A program made the translations under genes and the position numbers. A DNA stretch of 64,000 bases from Roseimaritima ulvae (GTDB lineage Bacteria; Planctomycetota; Planctomycetia; Pirellulales; Pirellulaceae). Of this stretch, positions 9,148-17,917 are shown one piece after another; within the stretch, counting starts at the first letter, position 1, and every line of letters begins with the position of its first letter. Under the pieces are notes generated by a model that saw only the letters and a list, made by a program, of their open reading frames with translations, was not told the origin of the DNA and did no database searches. Location: assembly GCF_008065135.1 (NCBI RefSeq), contig NZ_CP042914.1, positions 7,173,404-7,237,403 of the forward strand, in the 5' to 3' direction.

Positions 9148-11640
9148 ATGAGCGATACAGCGACCAAGCGAAACGTCAAATCTTACGCCTGCGGCACCGC
9201 GGACTTTACCGACGACGCGGGACAAGAGTGCTACCAGCGGCACCTGATGTACGATCACGTCGTACCGTCCCATGAGGCCAGTCAGCGGGAACGTTTTGAG
9301 GCGGTCGCCCGTTCGCTCCGCGATCTGCTGACCCAGCGATGGTTGCTGACACAACAAACCCACGATCAAGAAAATCCTAAGCGTGTTTACTATCTGTCGA
9401 TGGAGTTTCTGATCGGTCGGGCGTTGTCCAACAATATTATCAATCTGGGCATTGAGCCGTTTGTTCGGCGGGAACTGCAAGCCGATCCGCGTCAGGACTG
9501 GCAGGAAGTTATCGAGACCGAACCGGATGCCGGGTTGGGCAACGGCGGCCTGGGGCGTCTGGCCGCTTGCTTCATCGAATCGCTAGCCACATTGCAAATC
9601 CCCGCTATGGGCTACGGACTGCGATACGAGTACGGCATCTTTCGTCAGACGATTGAAAACGGCTTCCAAATGGAGCAACCCGATCACTGGCTGGCAGAAG
9701 GCGACCCCTGGGAAGTCGCTCGACCACGCCAGACGGTTCAGATCCCGGTGGGCTGCCGATTTGAACTGCATGATGGGGTGCTCCGCGCCGCCCCCGGTCA
9801 CACCACACACCTGTTGGGCGTTCCCTATGATCGGCCCGTGGTTGGCTACGGTGGCCGGACCATTAACACGCTGCGACTGTGGGGCGCCGCATCGCCGGAC
9901 TTCTTTGACTTTGGCGAGTTCAGTTCGGGCGATTTTGTGGGTGCGATCGTCGACAGCATTTTGGCCGAGACAGTCACTCGGGTCTTGTACCCCGATGATT
10001 CCACCCGAGCCGGCCAGGCGCTGCGGTTTGTCCAGGAATACTTCTTGGTCGGCTGTTCGCTAGCCGACATCGTGGCCCGCTTCCGTCGCGGAAACGATGA
10101 TTGGCAAATGCTTCCCGAGAAAGTCGCCATCCAAATGAATGACACCCACCCGGCGATGGCGGTGGCCGAGTTGATGCGGATCCTGCTGGATGAAGCTCAG
10201 CTGGGATGGGACGAGGCCTGGGACCTGACCGTCCGCACCCTGGCCTATACCAATCACACGCTGTTGCCCGAGGCGTTGGAAAAGTGGCCGGTACGATTTT
10301 TTGAACTGGTCTGTCCACGGCTGTTGGAAATCGTCTTCGAAATCAACCGCCGGTTCCTCGCCGACGTTCAGCAGCGTTACCCCGACGACCCGCGGCGGGC
10401 AGCCGGCATGAGTCTGATCGAGGAAGACGGCGAACGGCAGATTCGGATGGCGAACCTGGCCATCGTCGGATCACATAGCACCAACGGTGTGGCTCAGATT
10501 CATTCCGATTTGCTGCGCACGCGGGTGGTGGCCGATTTTGCGGAGATGTTCCCCCAGCGGTTTAACAACAAGACCAACGGCGTCACGCCGCGTCGCTGGT
10601 TGCTGGCCGCCAATCGCGACCTAGCGGAATTGATTACCGAATCGATCGGCGACGGCTGGGTCACCGACCTGAGTGAATTGCGGCAGTTGCTGCCGCTGGC
10701 CGACGATGCGGCGTTCCGCCAGCGATTTTGGGAAACCAAGCAAACGGCCAAGACACGCTTTGCCCAGTGGCTGCAAACCAGTACCGGGCAGGTCGTCGAT
10801 CCCAACTCGATTTTCGACAGCCAGATCAAGCGGATTCACGAATACAAGCGGCAGTTGCTGAACATCCTGCACGTCGTCGTGCTCTACAACCGGCTGCGTG
10901 AGAATCCAGCGTTGGAGATCCCGTCGCGGACGTTCTTCTTTGCCGGCAAGGCGGCGCCGGCCTATCAGTTGGCCAAACTAATCATCAAGCTGATCAATAA
11001 CGTTGGCCGCGTGATCGACGAAGACCCGGCTTCGGCAGGCCGCATCAAGGTGGCTTTTGTACCCAACTACAACGTGTCCTTAGCCGAACGGCTGATCCCC
11101 GCCAGCGACGTGTCGGAACAGATTTCCACGGCCGGTTACGAAGCCAGCGGCACGGGCAACATGAAGTTCATGATGAACGGGGCCCTGACCATCGGCACGC
11201 GCGACGGAGCCACGATCGAAATGGCCGAGGAAGCCGGCGAGGAAAACTTCTTCCTGTTCGGACTGACCGCCCAGCAAGTGGCGGATAGTCGCGGCTACTA
11301 CAACCCACACTGGCACTACCAAAACGAACCGGAAACCCGCGCGGCGTTGGACCTGATCTTCGGCGATCACTTCAGCCGCGACGAACCCGGCATCTTTACT
11401 CCCATTCGCGAAGCCCTATTGGATCGCGGCGACTACTTCATGCACCTGGCCGACCTGACCTCCTACGCCCAGGCTCAGCAACAACTAGGGCAGCTTTACG
11501 CCGACCGCGATGCCTGGACCCGCAAGGCGATCCTCAACGTGGCCTGCTCCGGAAAGTTTTCCAGCGACCGCACGATTGCCCAATATGCCGAAGAAATTTG
11601 GAATGCCGTGCCCTGCCCCGTAGCCGAAGGAGACAGCTGA
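9148..11640 (+). CDS. glgP: Glycogen phosphorylase
   Basis: PLP enzyme (GT35) that releases glucose 1-phosphate from alpha-1,4-glucan ends. It has 830 residues from the ATG at 9148. A longer in-frame TTG reading at 9097 runs through the upstream inverted repeat and is rejected. Seen: VYYLSMEFLIGRAL, DAGLGNGGLGRLAACFIES, GYGLRYEYGIFRQ, VAIQMNDTHPAMAVAELMR, NKTNGVTPRRWLLAANR, KRIHEYKRQLLNI and the cofactor-lysine block EASGTGNMKFMMNGALTIGT. Length and motifs are complete. It is the last glycogen gene of the block; the following ppk2 is separated by 209 bases containing an inverted repeat. Confidence 0.97.
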   Translation: MSDTATKRNVKSYACGTADFTDDAGQECYQRHLMYDHVVPSHEASQRERFEAVARSLRDLLTQRWLLTQQTHDQENPKRVYYLSMEFLIGRALSNNIINLGIEPFVRRELQADPRQDWQEVIETEPDAGLGNGGLGRLAACFIESLATLQIPAMGYGLRYEYGIFRQTIENGFQMEQPDHWLAEGDPWEVARPRQTVQIPVGCRFELHDGVLRAAPGHTTHLLGVPYDRPVVGYGGRTINTLRLWGAASPDFFDFGEFSSGDFVGAIVDSILAETVTRVLYPDDSTRAGQALRFVQEYFLVGCSLADIVARFRRGNDDWQMLPEKVAIQMNDTHPAMAVAELMRILLDEAQLGWDEAWDLTVRTLAYTNHTLLPEALEKWPVRFFELVCPRLLEIVFEINRRFLADVQQRYPDDPRRAAGMSLIEEDGERQIRMANLAIVGSHSTNGVAQIHSDLLRTRVVADFAEMFPQRFNNKTNGVTPRRWLLAANRDLAELITESIGDGWVTDLSELRQLLPLADDAAFRQRFWETKQTAKTRFAQWLQTSTGQVVDPNSIFDSQIKRIHEYKRQLLNILHVVVLYNRLRENPALEIPSRTFFFAGKAAPAYQLAKLIIKLINNVGRVIDEDPASAGRIKVAFVPNYNVSLAERLIPASDVSEQISTAGYEASGTGNMKFMMNGALTIGTRDGATIEMAEEAGEENFFLFGLTAQQVADSRGYYNPHWHYQNEPETRAALDLIFGDHFSRDEPGIFTPIREALLDRGDYFMHLADLTSYAQAQQQLGQLYADRDAWTRKAILNVACSGKFSSDRTIAQYAEEIWNAVPCPVAEGDS

Positions 11641-11651
11641 CATTGTAGTGC

Positions 11652-11785
11652 TTCACCCTCCCCCTGGTAGGGTCGAGCGTCAGCGAGGGGAGGGTTTTTC
11701 GGCTGCGGACAATCCTTCTAACGACCTGCAAGTCCCACGAACCCTCCCCGCTCGTTCCTCGCGACCCTCCCTGAGGGAGGGTGAA
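11652..11785. repeat. Inverted-repeat element, family A copy 1
   Basis: A 134-base palindrome-like element between glgP and ppk2. The left end TTCACCCTCCCCCTGGTAGG and right end CCTCCCTGAGGGAGGGTGAA are inverted copies. Each arm carries a distinct core: the left arm reads TCGAGCGTCAGCGAGG and the right arm, on the opposite strand, TCGCGAGGAACGAGCGGG. Further copies lie at 27072-27205, 28244-28360 and 37947-38040. There is no coding capacity of its own; short ORFs through it are by-products. It resembles a miniature inverted-repeat element. Confidence 0.85.
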
Positions 11786-11849
11786 ATGCATTTAAGCCAG
11801 CGATCATCGAAGCCGGCGAATACGTTGCCCAACCCTTGAAGCAAGTCCC

Positions 11850-12656
11850 ATGTCCAAAAACCACTCCCACGCGCCGAAAAAAATGAAACGCAAAGACTAC
11901 GAAAAAGAACTGCGTAGACTGCAGGCGGAAGTCTGCAAGCTGCAGGAATGGGTCAAGCACAAGGGCTTGCGGGTGATCGTCATCTTTGAAGGTCGCGACG
12001 CTGCGGGCAAAGGCGGCACCATCCGGGCGCTCACCGAACGCGTCAGCCCTCGCGTGTTTCGCACCGTCGCGCTGCCCGCGCCGTCGGACCGCGAAAAATC
12101 GCAAATGTACATCCAACGCTACATGGCCCACTTCCCCGCCGCCGGCGAAGTCGTGATCTTCGACCGCAGTTGGTACAACCGCGCCGGTGTGGAACCGGTG
12201 ATGGGATTTTGCACGGCTGAACAGCACCAGCGTTTTCTGGAACTCTGTCCGGTGGTCGAAAAATACATCACCGATGGCGGCATCCAGCTGATCAAATTCT
12301 GGTTGGAGGTCGGCGACGAAGAACAGAAACGGCGGTTCGAAGCTCGTATCAGTGACCCGCTGCGGCAATGGAAACTGAGTGCGATGGACTTGCCCTCGCG
12401 GAGCAAGTGGTTCGAGTACTCCAGGGCCCGCGACAGGATGCTGGAAGCTACCGACACCGAGCACGCGCCGTGGTACATTCTGCCCTCCGATGACAAACGT
12501 CGCGCCCGGCTGAACTGCATCGATCATCTGCTCAGTTTGATCCCCTACGAAGATGTTCCCCGCGACGAGATCAAACTTCCCAAACGTTCGATGAAGGGAA
12601 AGTACGACGATTCGGCGTCGCTGGAAGGGCGGCAGTTCGTGCCATCACGCTACTAA
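11850..12656 (+). CDS. ppk2: Polyphosphate kinase 2 (class I-like)
   Basis: PPK2-family enzyme that transfers phosphate between polyphosphate and nucleoside diphosphates, mostly regenerating GTP/ATP from polyphosphate. It has 268 residues with one domain. The N-terminal helix is Lys/Glu-rich (residues 1-35). Walker A-type FEGRDAAGKGGTIRAL lies near residue 48, the lid region follows, and Walker B-type VVIFDRSWYNRAGVEPVMGF near residue 105. The single domain and the length fit class I. Start ATG at 11850. It follows the glycogen genes and lies 33 bases before a GltS-type carrier gene; the context suggests a second high-energy reserve handled beside glycogen, which is inference. Confidence 0.94.
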   Translation: MSKNHSHAPKKMKRKDYEKELRRLQAEVCKLQEWVKHKGLRVIVIFEGRDAAGKGGTIRALTERVSPRVFRTVALPAPSDREKSQMYIQRYMAHFPAAGEVVIFDRSWYNRAGVEPVMGFCTAEQHQRFLELCPVVEKYITDGGIQLIKFWLEVGDEEQKRRFEARISDPLRQWKLSAMDLPSRSKWFEYSRARDRMLEATDTEHAPWYILPSDDKRRARLNCIDHLLSLIPYEDVPRDEIKLPKRSMKGKYDDSASLEGRQFVPSRY

Positions 12657-12689
12657 GTTGCCTCACGTTCCCTGCTAGGAAAAAAATCA

Positions 12690-13910
12690 ATGGAAGAATT
12701 TGTCGTCAAAGGTCCCGACCTGATTATCGGAGCCATCGCGGTGCTGGCCGTGGGTGCCGCGATCACCAAACGGGTCGATGTGCTCAGCCGCTTCAGCATT
12801 CCCATCGCGGTCACCGGAGGCTTGCTGTGCAGCATCCTGGTGGCGGTTGTCGGAGCCTTCGGCGGCCCCAAAATCACCTTTGACATGGCCCTTCGTGACA
12901 CGCTGTTGATGGTCTTCTTCACCACCATCGGCATCTCCGCAAAATTCTCGCGACTCAAAGCCGGCGGCAAAGCGTTGGGAATCTTGGTGGCCTGCGCAGG
13001 GATCTTTCTGGTCGTGCAAAACGGCACCGGTGTGCTGCTGGCCAAGGCCTTCGGCGTGCACCCGGGCTATGGGCTGTTCTCGGGCAGTGTCTCCTTGGCG
13101 GGCGGCCACGGTACGGCCATCGCTTGGGGGCAGGAAGCCGACGCTGCTGGACTGCCCAACGCCGGCCTGATCGGCATCGCCTTCGCCACCTTCGGTCTGG
13201 TCGCCGGCGGCATCGTTGGCGGCCCCGTCGCCGAACGTTTGATCAAAAAACATAATCTGACACCGGAGGACTCTCATACCGCGGCGACCGGCGATTCCGA
13301 ATCGCCGGAACCGCTCCGGCCTTACTCCCTGGAACGCGCGCTGAGTGTGATGTTGGTGCTGGCCGTTTGCCTGTCGTTTGGCGAAATCATCAATCGTTGG
13401 CTGTTTTCCAACAACATCAAACTGCCGGGCTTTCTGACCGCCATGCTGGTCGGCATCCTGATCACCAATTTGGCCGATAAATTGCAGCGGTCTCTGGAGG
13501 TAAAGGTTTACGACAAGGTCGGCGAAGTCGCGTTGCAATTGTTCCTGGCAATGAGCTTGATGAGCATGGACCTGTCGTCGCTGGCCGGCGCCTTCAGCAC
13601 CATCTTTGTGGTGCTGTGTGTGCAGATCTTGGTGATCTCGTTGTTTGCCGTGTTTGTGATCTTTCGAGCCATGGGATCGAACTACGACGCGGCCGTGATC
13701 GCCGGTGGCTTCTGCGGGCTGGGCATGGGCGCCACGCCGGTCGCGATCGCCAACATGAACGCCATCACCGCCAAACATGGAGCCTCGTTCAAAGCCTTTC
13801 TGACGATCCCCTTGGTGGGCGCGTTTTTTATCGACCTGCTGAATGCCATGGTGATCAAGTTCTTCATCGGCCTGCCGATGCTGCAACAGGCACCGCTGCC
13901 GGGCAGCTGA
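12690..13910 (+). CDS. gltS: Sodium/glutamate symporter, GltS family
   Basis: Integral inner-membrane carrier of 406 residues, the usual GltS length, expected to import glutamate with Na+. Two homologous halves of hydrophobic helices are separated by a charged cytoplasmic linker (about residues 185-210, rich in Glu/Ser). Family motifs include IPIAVTGGL near residue 35, FFTTIGISAKFSRL, the re-entrant loop GSVSLAGGHGTAIAWG, and the second-half pair LFLAMSLMSMDL and GFCGLGMGATPVAIANMNAI. It starts 33 bases after ppk2, so probably the same transcript. Substrate is inferred from family. Confidence 0.92.
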   Translation: MEEFVVKGPDLIIGAIAVLAVGAAITKRVDVLSRFSIPIAVTGGLLCSILVAVVGAFGGPKITFDMALRDTLLMVFFTTIGISAKFSRLKAGGKALGILVACAGIFLVVQNGTGVLLAKAFGVHPGYGLFSGSVSLAGGHGTAIAWGQEADAAGLPNAGLIGIAFATFGLVAGGIVGGPVAERLIKKHNLTPEDSHTAATGDSESPEPLRPYSLERALSVMLVLAVCLSFGEIINRWLFSNNIKLPGFLTAMLVGILITNLADKLQRSLEVKVYDKVGEVALQLFLAMSLMSMDLSSLAGAFSTIFVVLCVQILVISLFAVFVIFRAMGSNYDAAVIAGGFCGLGMGATPVAIANMNAITAKHGASFKAFLTIPLVGAFFIDLLNAMVIKFFIGLPMLQQAPLPGS

Positions 13911-13978
13911 CGCGTTCGCTTGGTGGGCGGAGTCAGCGGTCGCATAAAGCTTGCGGCGCGTCTCAGGCGTGGGGGTGC

Positions 13979-14187
13979 TAGGCCCGGAGGGCCGACATAA
14001 TCACTGCCGGGGGTGTGAACCCCCGGAACGAAGGTGACGAGGCCTCAAAGGCCCGCAGGGCCGACACAGTTCTGCCGATGCGCTGCACCGTATTCCATTG
14101 TGTCGGCCCTCCGGGCCTTTGTTTTGTTGAGGGCGGGTACCGGGGCTTGACAGCCCCGGCAGAGATTATGCCGGCCCTCCGGGCCTA
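13979..14187. repeat. 209-base inverted-repeat element, family B
   Basis: This element fills most of the gap between gltS and the amidohydrolase gene (13911-14204). The ends are inverted copies: TAGGCCCGGAGGGCCGACAT at the left, and the reverse of the right end reads the same with one change. The match continues inward through TAATC and the TGCCGGGG core. Internal copies of the GGCCCGGAGGGCC module lie near 14051-14062 and 14101-14118, again in opposite orientation. It can fold into a cruciform with several branches. It has no coding potential, and no second copy was seen in the window. It could end transcription from both convergent genes. Confidence 0.8.
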
Positions 14188-14204
14188 AGGTCCACTTTGC
14201 CCCT

Positions 14205-15302
14205 CTACCGCTGCCGGTTGGCGGCTTCCCATTGCCGGACGCTTCGGCGGGCTTCGTCGAAGATCCGCTCGTAGTTGCCCTTCAGCAGCAGATGTTTGGC
14301 TTCCGGCGTCAACCGCGCGAATAACGGTTCGTAGATTTGATAGGTCTTCAGGTACGCCTCCTGGGTTTTCGGCGCGACGCTGTCGGTGCCGAACAGGAAC
14401 CGCTTTGGAAAGCGGTTGATCAGGTTCGCCGTGGCTTCGATCGTTTCCGGCGATCCCACCAGGTACTTCGCCGTCTCGTCCCAGGAGATGTCGAAGTAGA
14501 TGTTCTTGGACTCGGGGTCACTCAATCCGCGTTCCACCATTGCCAACTGATCTTTGACGGGCCGCACCACACGCCCCAGACCGATATGGGCCCAGATAAT
14601 CGTGGCGTCTCGGTGCCGACCGGCTAACTCTCTTAATTTTTGAGCGATGTAGGGATCTTGATTGGGCCGTGGAAAGGGCGTGTTGACGTCGCAGTGCAGC
14701 ACGACCGGCATCCCCACTTCGGCGGCAAAATCCAGGATCCGGTCCAGTGCCTTGTTTTCCAAAGTCGCCACCTCGCCGGCGACCTTGGAAGACACAAACT
14801 CTTTATGGATCGAAAACTCACCGATTCCCGAAAACACGCCGGGAAAGGTCATCAGCACACGGCGTATGTGATCGGCCGCGTACATGTCGGTGGGATTAAA
14901 ACCGGTGACCATGGGATCAAAACGCTGTCGATCTTCGGGCTTTAACCGCAGGTAAGCGTGGGCGATGATCGCGTCGGTAAAGGAGTAGTAGTACAGCGGC
15001 GCATCGGTCTGGGTGTAATAGGTGGGCGCGAATTCGCCTGTGTTGGCGTACATCCACTGTTGCTGCAATGGAATCCCGCTCAGCATGCTGCGTCCTACCT
15101 TGTCGCCCATGATCTCTAAAAAATCCTCCAGGTCCGTGCCCTCCTGAACGTAGTTGGTCAGGTGAAAGTGCGAATCGTGAAACAGGTACCCGTCCTCCTC
15201 CTGCTGTGTGGGTTGAGCCGTCGCGGGCGACGACGCCAACACCCCGCACAGCAGAAGCAATACGAACCAGGCAGACGAAGCCGTACAAATGGGTTTCAAC
15301 AT
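14205..15302 (-). CDS. Exported amidohydrolase-family metal-dependent hydrolase
   Basis: A 365-residue protein beginning with a signal peptide (MLKPICTASSAWFVLLLLCG..., cleavage probably after ATA). The ATG at 15302 is preferred to an upstream in-frame start because it places the signal sequence at the N-terminus. Metal-ligand features of the amidohydrolase TIM barrel are seen: HDSHFHL (HxH) near mature residue 10, VVLHCDVNT, IIWAHIGLGR and FGTDSVAPK with the terminal Asp. These suggest a periplasmic hydrolase or decarboxylase/lactonase of the Amidohydro_2 type, but the substrate cannot be deduced. It is convergent with gltS across the family B repeat and has no obvious operon partner. Confidence 0.8.
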   Translation of the reverse strand: MLKPICTASSAWFVLLLLCGVLASSPATAQPTQQEEDGYLFHDSHFHLTNYVQEGTDLEDFLEIMGDKVGRSMLSGIPLQQQWMYANTGEFAPTYYTQTDAPLYYYSFTDAIIAHAYLRLKPEDRQRFDPMVTGFNPTDMYAADHIRRVLMTFPGVFSGIGEFSIHKEFVSSKVAGEVATLENKALDRILDFAAEVGMPVVLHCDVNTPFPRPNQDPYIAQKLRELAGRHRDATIIWAHIGLGRVVRPVKDQLAMVERGLSDPESKNIYFDISWDETAKYLVGSPETIEATANLINRFPKRFLFGTDSVAPKTQEAYLKTYQIYEPLFARLTPEAKHLLLKGNYERIFDEARRSVRQWEAANRQR

Positions 15303-15470
15303 GGGGTGCTCTAAGATGTTTAATCGAGGTCTCGCGAACCGCAAATGGTCGAGCTTCGCGACAGCCGCTTGTTCCTTGGAATGCTATTATTTTTCGATGG
15401 CTGCGACCCTTGCAACCTCTTATCATAACAGCTGGGGATTCTTGGAACCCTCTCCGCTTGGAACACGGTC

Positions 15471-15578
15471 ATGATCACCAGAGAAAAGCAACACACTGCC
15501 GAACGGATCGCCCGCTGGTCGCACTACGCCTATCCGCTGCTGCTGATTGCCGTACTGGTTTATTCGTTTGCCGTGTAA
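15471..15578 (+). CDS. Possible 35-residue single-pass membrane peptide
   Basis: An ATG at 15471 opens a 35-codon frame: a charged N-terminus (MITREKQHTAERIARW) followed by one hydrophobic helix (YPLLLIAVLVYSFAV) and a stop at 15576-15578. The layout (basic amphipathic head, one membrane helix at the C-terminus) is typical of small membrane proteins. It lies alone in the 283 bases between the divergent amidohydrolase start and the end of the oxidoreductase gene. There is no clear Shine-Dalgarno. No homologue is recognised, so this could be chance. Confidence 0.35.
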   Translation: MITREKQHTAERIARWSHYAYPLLLIAVLVYSFAV

Positions 15579-15585
15579 GCTGCCT

Positions 15586-16938
15586 TTACAGCATTTGGCG
15601 CACGTCAGAGGCAAAGGTTGGAAACACGAACAAAGTCGACTTAATGTCCGCGGCCGTCAGATCGTGTTTCATCGCCAGCGCAAACAGATTGATCGTCTCT
15701 TCGGCGGCGGGGCCCAGCAGGTGAGCCCCTAGAATACGATCGGTGTTGCCATCGATCAGAATTTTGTACGCCGCGACGGTGCCTCCCGTCTTGCGAACAC
15801 TGCCCCACGAGGACATATCATCGGCGTGAACTCGCAACTTGTCGCATTGCTTGCGTGCCTCCGCTTCGCTCAAACCGATCGACGCGATACTGGGCGTGGT
15901 AAACGCGACGCTGGGCACCACGCCATAGTCCGCCACGGCGTGAGGCTCGTCGGCGGCCAAATTAACCACCACCGCTCGAGCTTCTTCGTTTGCGACCGGG
16001 GTCAGACGCGGCACGTCCGAATCGGCGCAATCCCCCGTGGCGTAGACCCGCGGATTGGAAACGCTTCTTAGATATTGATCGACAGCGACGCCTTGCTTAC
16101 CGAACTCAACTTCGCCGGCGTCCAAATTCAATTTGTCGATATTGGGCACGCGACCGGCACCGTGAATCACCATGTCCGTCGCGATGGATTGCCCATCGGA
16201 CAACACGGCGCGAAGCCCACCTCCATCTTGACGTTCAACCGCTGTGACACTGGCGTCCAGATGAAATCGAATGCCCTGCTCGCGTGAGTAGCGTGTCAAC
16301 GATTCCACCATATCCGCATCAAACCCGGTCAAGATCCGCGAATCATTTTGTACGACGGCAACCGTGCGCCCACAGCGTGCGACCACATGGGCGAACTCCA
16401 TCGAGACGTACCCACCGCCGATGAATAAAATCCGCTCCGGCAATTCCGATAGACCGAGGAAATCATCGCTGTGGAGAATATGCTGTTCGCCGTCGATGCC
16501 CAACGGCACCGGTTTGGCTCCCGTTGCGATCAGCACGCGTTTCGCTTGCAACTCTGCGTCTTCGATTCGCAATCGCGACGGCGACAAAAACTCAGCCGCC
16601 CCGTGGTAGGTCGCAATACCGGCGTCACGATACTTGTCTTCGCTGCTGTCCAACACCGGTTGCGTGAATTGCCGCTTGAACTGATGCAGTTGGGACCAGT
16701 CAATGCTCGCCTCGCCCTGCGACAGCAAACTTCCTTGCGCGCGACGAACCTGATCGACCACCGCACCGGCGTTAACATACACCTTCTTGGGGTTGCAACC
16801 GCGTAGTGCGCACACTCCGCCGAACTCACGAGCGTCAACGATCGCCACACGCTGTCCTCGTTCAGCGATCTGACGAGCGACGGTACCCCCGGATGGTCCC
16901 GTCCCCAAGACAACCAGATCAAATTCCGTAGAACTCAT
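15586..16938 (-). CDS. FAD-dependent pyridine nucleotide-disulfide oxidoreductase with altered C-terminal base
   Basis: A 450-residue class I flavoprotein of the glutathione reductase/dihydrolipoamide dehydrogenase group. FAD-binding LGTGPSGGTVARQIAERG is at residue 11. The redox pair Cys43/Cys48 is in FGGVCALRGCNPKKVY. A second nucleotide-binding block FIGGGYVSMEFAHVVARCG and ATGDCADSDVPRLTPVA follow. The C-terminal interface contains GAHLLGPAAEETINLFALAM. The end reads FPTFASDVRQML: where glutathione reductases have HPT..E, Phe439 replaces the catalytic His and Ser444/Asp445 stand in the Glu position, so it should not be annotated as a standard glutathione reductase. The start overlaps the stop of the upstream CAP-domain gene by 4 bases, so the two are coupled. 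The substrate is unknown. Confidence 0.88.
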   Translation of the reverse strand: MSSTEFDLVVLGTGPSGGTVARQIAERGQRVAIVDAREFGGVCALRGCNPKKVYVNAGAVVDQVRRAQGSLLSQGEASIDWSQLHQFKRQFTQPVLDSSEDKYRDAGIATYHGAAEFLSPSRLRIEDAELQAKRVLIATGAKPVPLGIDGEQHILHSDDFLGLSELPERILFIGGGYVSMEFAHVVARCGRTVAVVQNDSRILTGFDADMVESLTRYSREQGIRFHLDASVTAVERQDGGGLRAVLSDGQSIATDMVIHGAGRVPNIDKLNLDAGEVEFGKQGVAVDQYLRSVSNPRVYATGDCADSDVPRLTPVANEEARAVVVNLAADEPHAVADYGVVPSVAFTTPSIASIGLSEAEARKQCDKLRVHADDMSSWGSVRKTGGTVAAYKILIDGNTDRILGAHLLGPAAEETINLFALAMKHDLTAADIKSTLFVFPTFASDVRQML

Positions 16939-17702
16939 GGCGAAGCCGCCTGCAGTTGCTGGTCTTCGATGACCAAACGAACCGACTCAGAATATGTCTG
17001 GCCCGCGTCGTCGCCCTCCAACCGAACCGTGGTGGGGAAGCAGCGTTTCATCCGCACGATTCCCCGTGGCGGCAACTCAATTTCATCCTCGCTGTCATTT
17101 GCCGCAACGATCACCACTTCGGCTTGTTCGGACCGATTGCTAATTTCGATTTCGAACGCCGCCGATTTGTCTCGCCCAAACAACTGAACGGCGTAGTAGG
17201 TAATCCCATCGGTTGTAGCCACGGCGACGCCGGTATGGGTGACATAATCGGCCAGCATGTTTTCACGATGCGGCGGGGAGTCGATCCAGCCCTGCACAAA
17301 AACGTCGAGCAAACTCTCGACGGTAACTTCGCCGGTGTTGGTCCGATACGCGATATTCTCTCGGACCACGCAATACTCGTACCCCGCCGCTTTGGCGCGT
17401 TCCGCGGGCGTGCGACCATCGGCACGGTGTCCGTATTTACCAGACTTTGCCATGAATTCGGCGAACTCCGTCGCGGCCTTGGTTAGGTGTTGATTGTTGA
17501 CAACCCCGTCCAGTTCATTCCGCTCGCGAAACGCATTTGTTTGTTTCACGATCGCCGACTCGACCTCATCCAGATCGACATCGCTTGCCGCCTGCTCGGC
17601 AGCCGCCCCATAGGAACCGAGCAAACAGACACAGATCATCAAAGGAAGCAGCAGCACACGGGATATCGGTACCGGACGCATGGATAGGCAATTTATCGGC
17701 AT
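16935..17702 (-). CDS. Secreted CAP-domain (SCP/PR-1-like) protein
   Basis: Up to 255 residues. The ATG at 17702 gives a short lead before a second ATG at 17681; both leave a signal peptide (RVLLLPLMICVCLLGSYGAAA). The CAP fold covers about residues 45-180: IVKQTNAFRERNELDGV, KSGKYGHRADGRTPAERAKA, ENIAYRTNTG and GWIDSPPHRENMLADYVTHT carry the conserved His/Glu cavity residues. A C-terminal beta domain (about 185-255) follows. CAP proteins in bacteria are exported and poorly characterised. The gene overlaps the downstream disulfide oxidoreductase by 4 bases, so the two are probably made together; a functional link is not obvious. Confidence 0.85.
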   Translation of the reverse strand: MPINCLSMRPVPISRVLLLPLMICVCLLGSYGAAAEQAASDVDLDEVESAIVKQTNAFRERNELDGVVNNQHLTKAATEFAEFMAKSGKYGHRADGRTPAERAKAAGYEYCVVRENIAYRTNTGEVTVESLLDVFVQGWIDSPPHRENMLADYVTHTGVAVATTDGITYYAVQLFGRDKSAAFEIEISNRSEQAEVVIVAANDSEDEIELPPRGIVRMKRCFPTTVRLEGDDAGQTYSESVRLVIEDQQLQAASP

Positions 17703-17917
17703 GGCGTGTCGACGTGGGTGCGAGGATGGAACGGATTAGCAGTGCATGCCGATCCGTGCAAACACCGTGCCTACTTCCCAACCTCCCGCTCACGATGCCG
17801 TCTGACTCGATGCCTTGGTATGCAGATTGCACCATCTAAAGCTTTGCAAAAGCGTTTGGTTCGACCGGGGTCGGCCGACCAAGCCGCATCGTATCGTCGT
17901 TGCCAGGGAGTCAAATC

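Noticed and set aside
11652-11785. CRISPR-like array
   Set aside because: Arms are inverted, not direct repeats, and there are no regular spacers.
12687-13886. 399-codon minus-strand frame opposite gltS
   Set aside because: Exact antisense shadow with His/Gln/Asp-rich composition typical of reversed membrane-protein codons.
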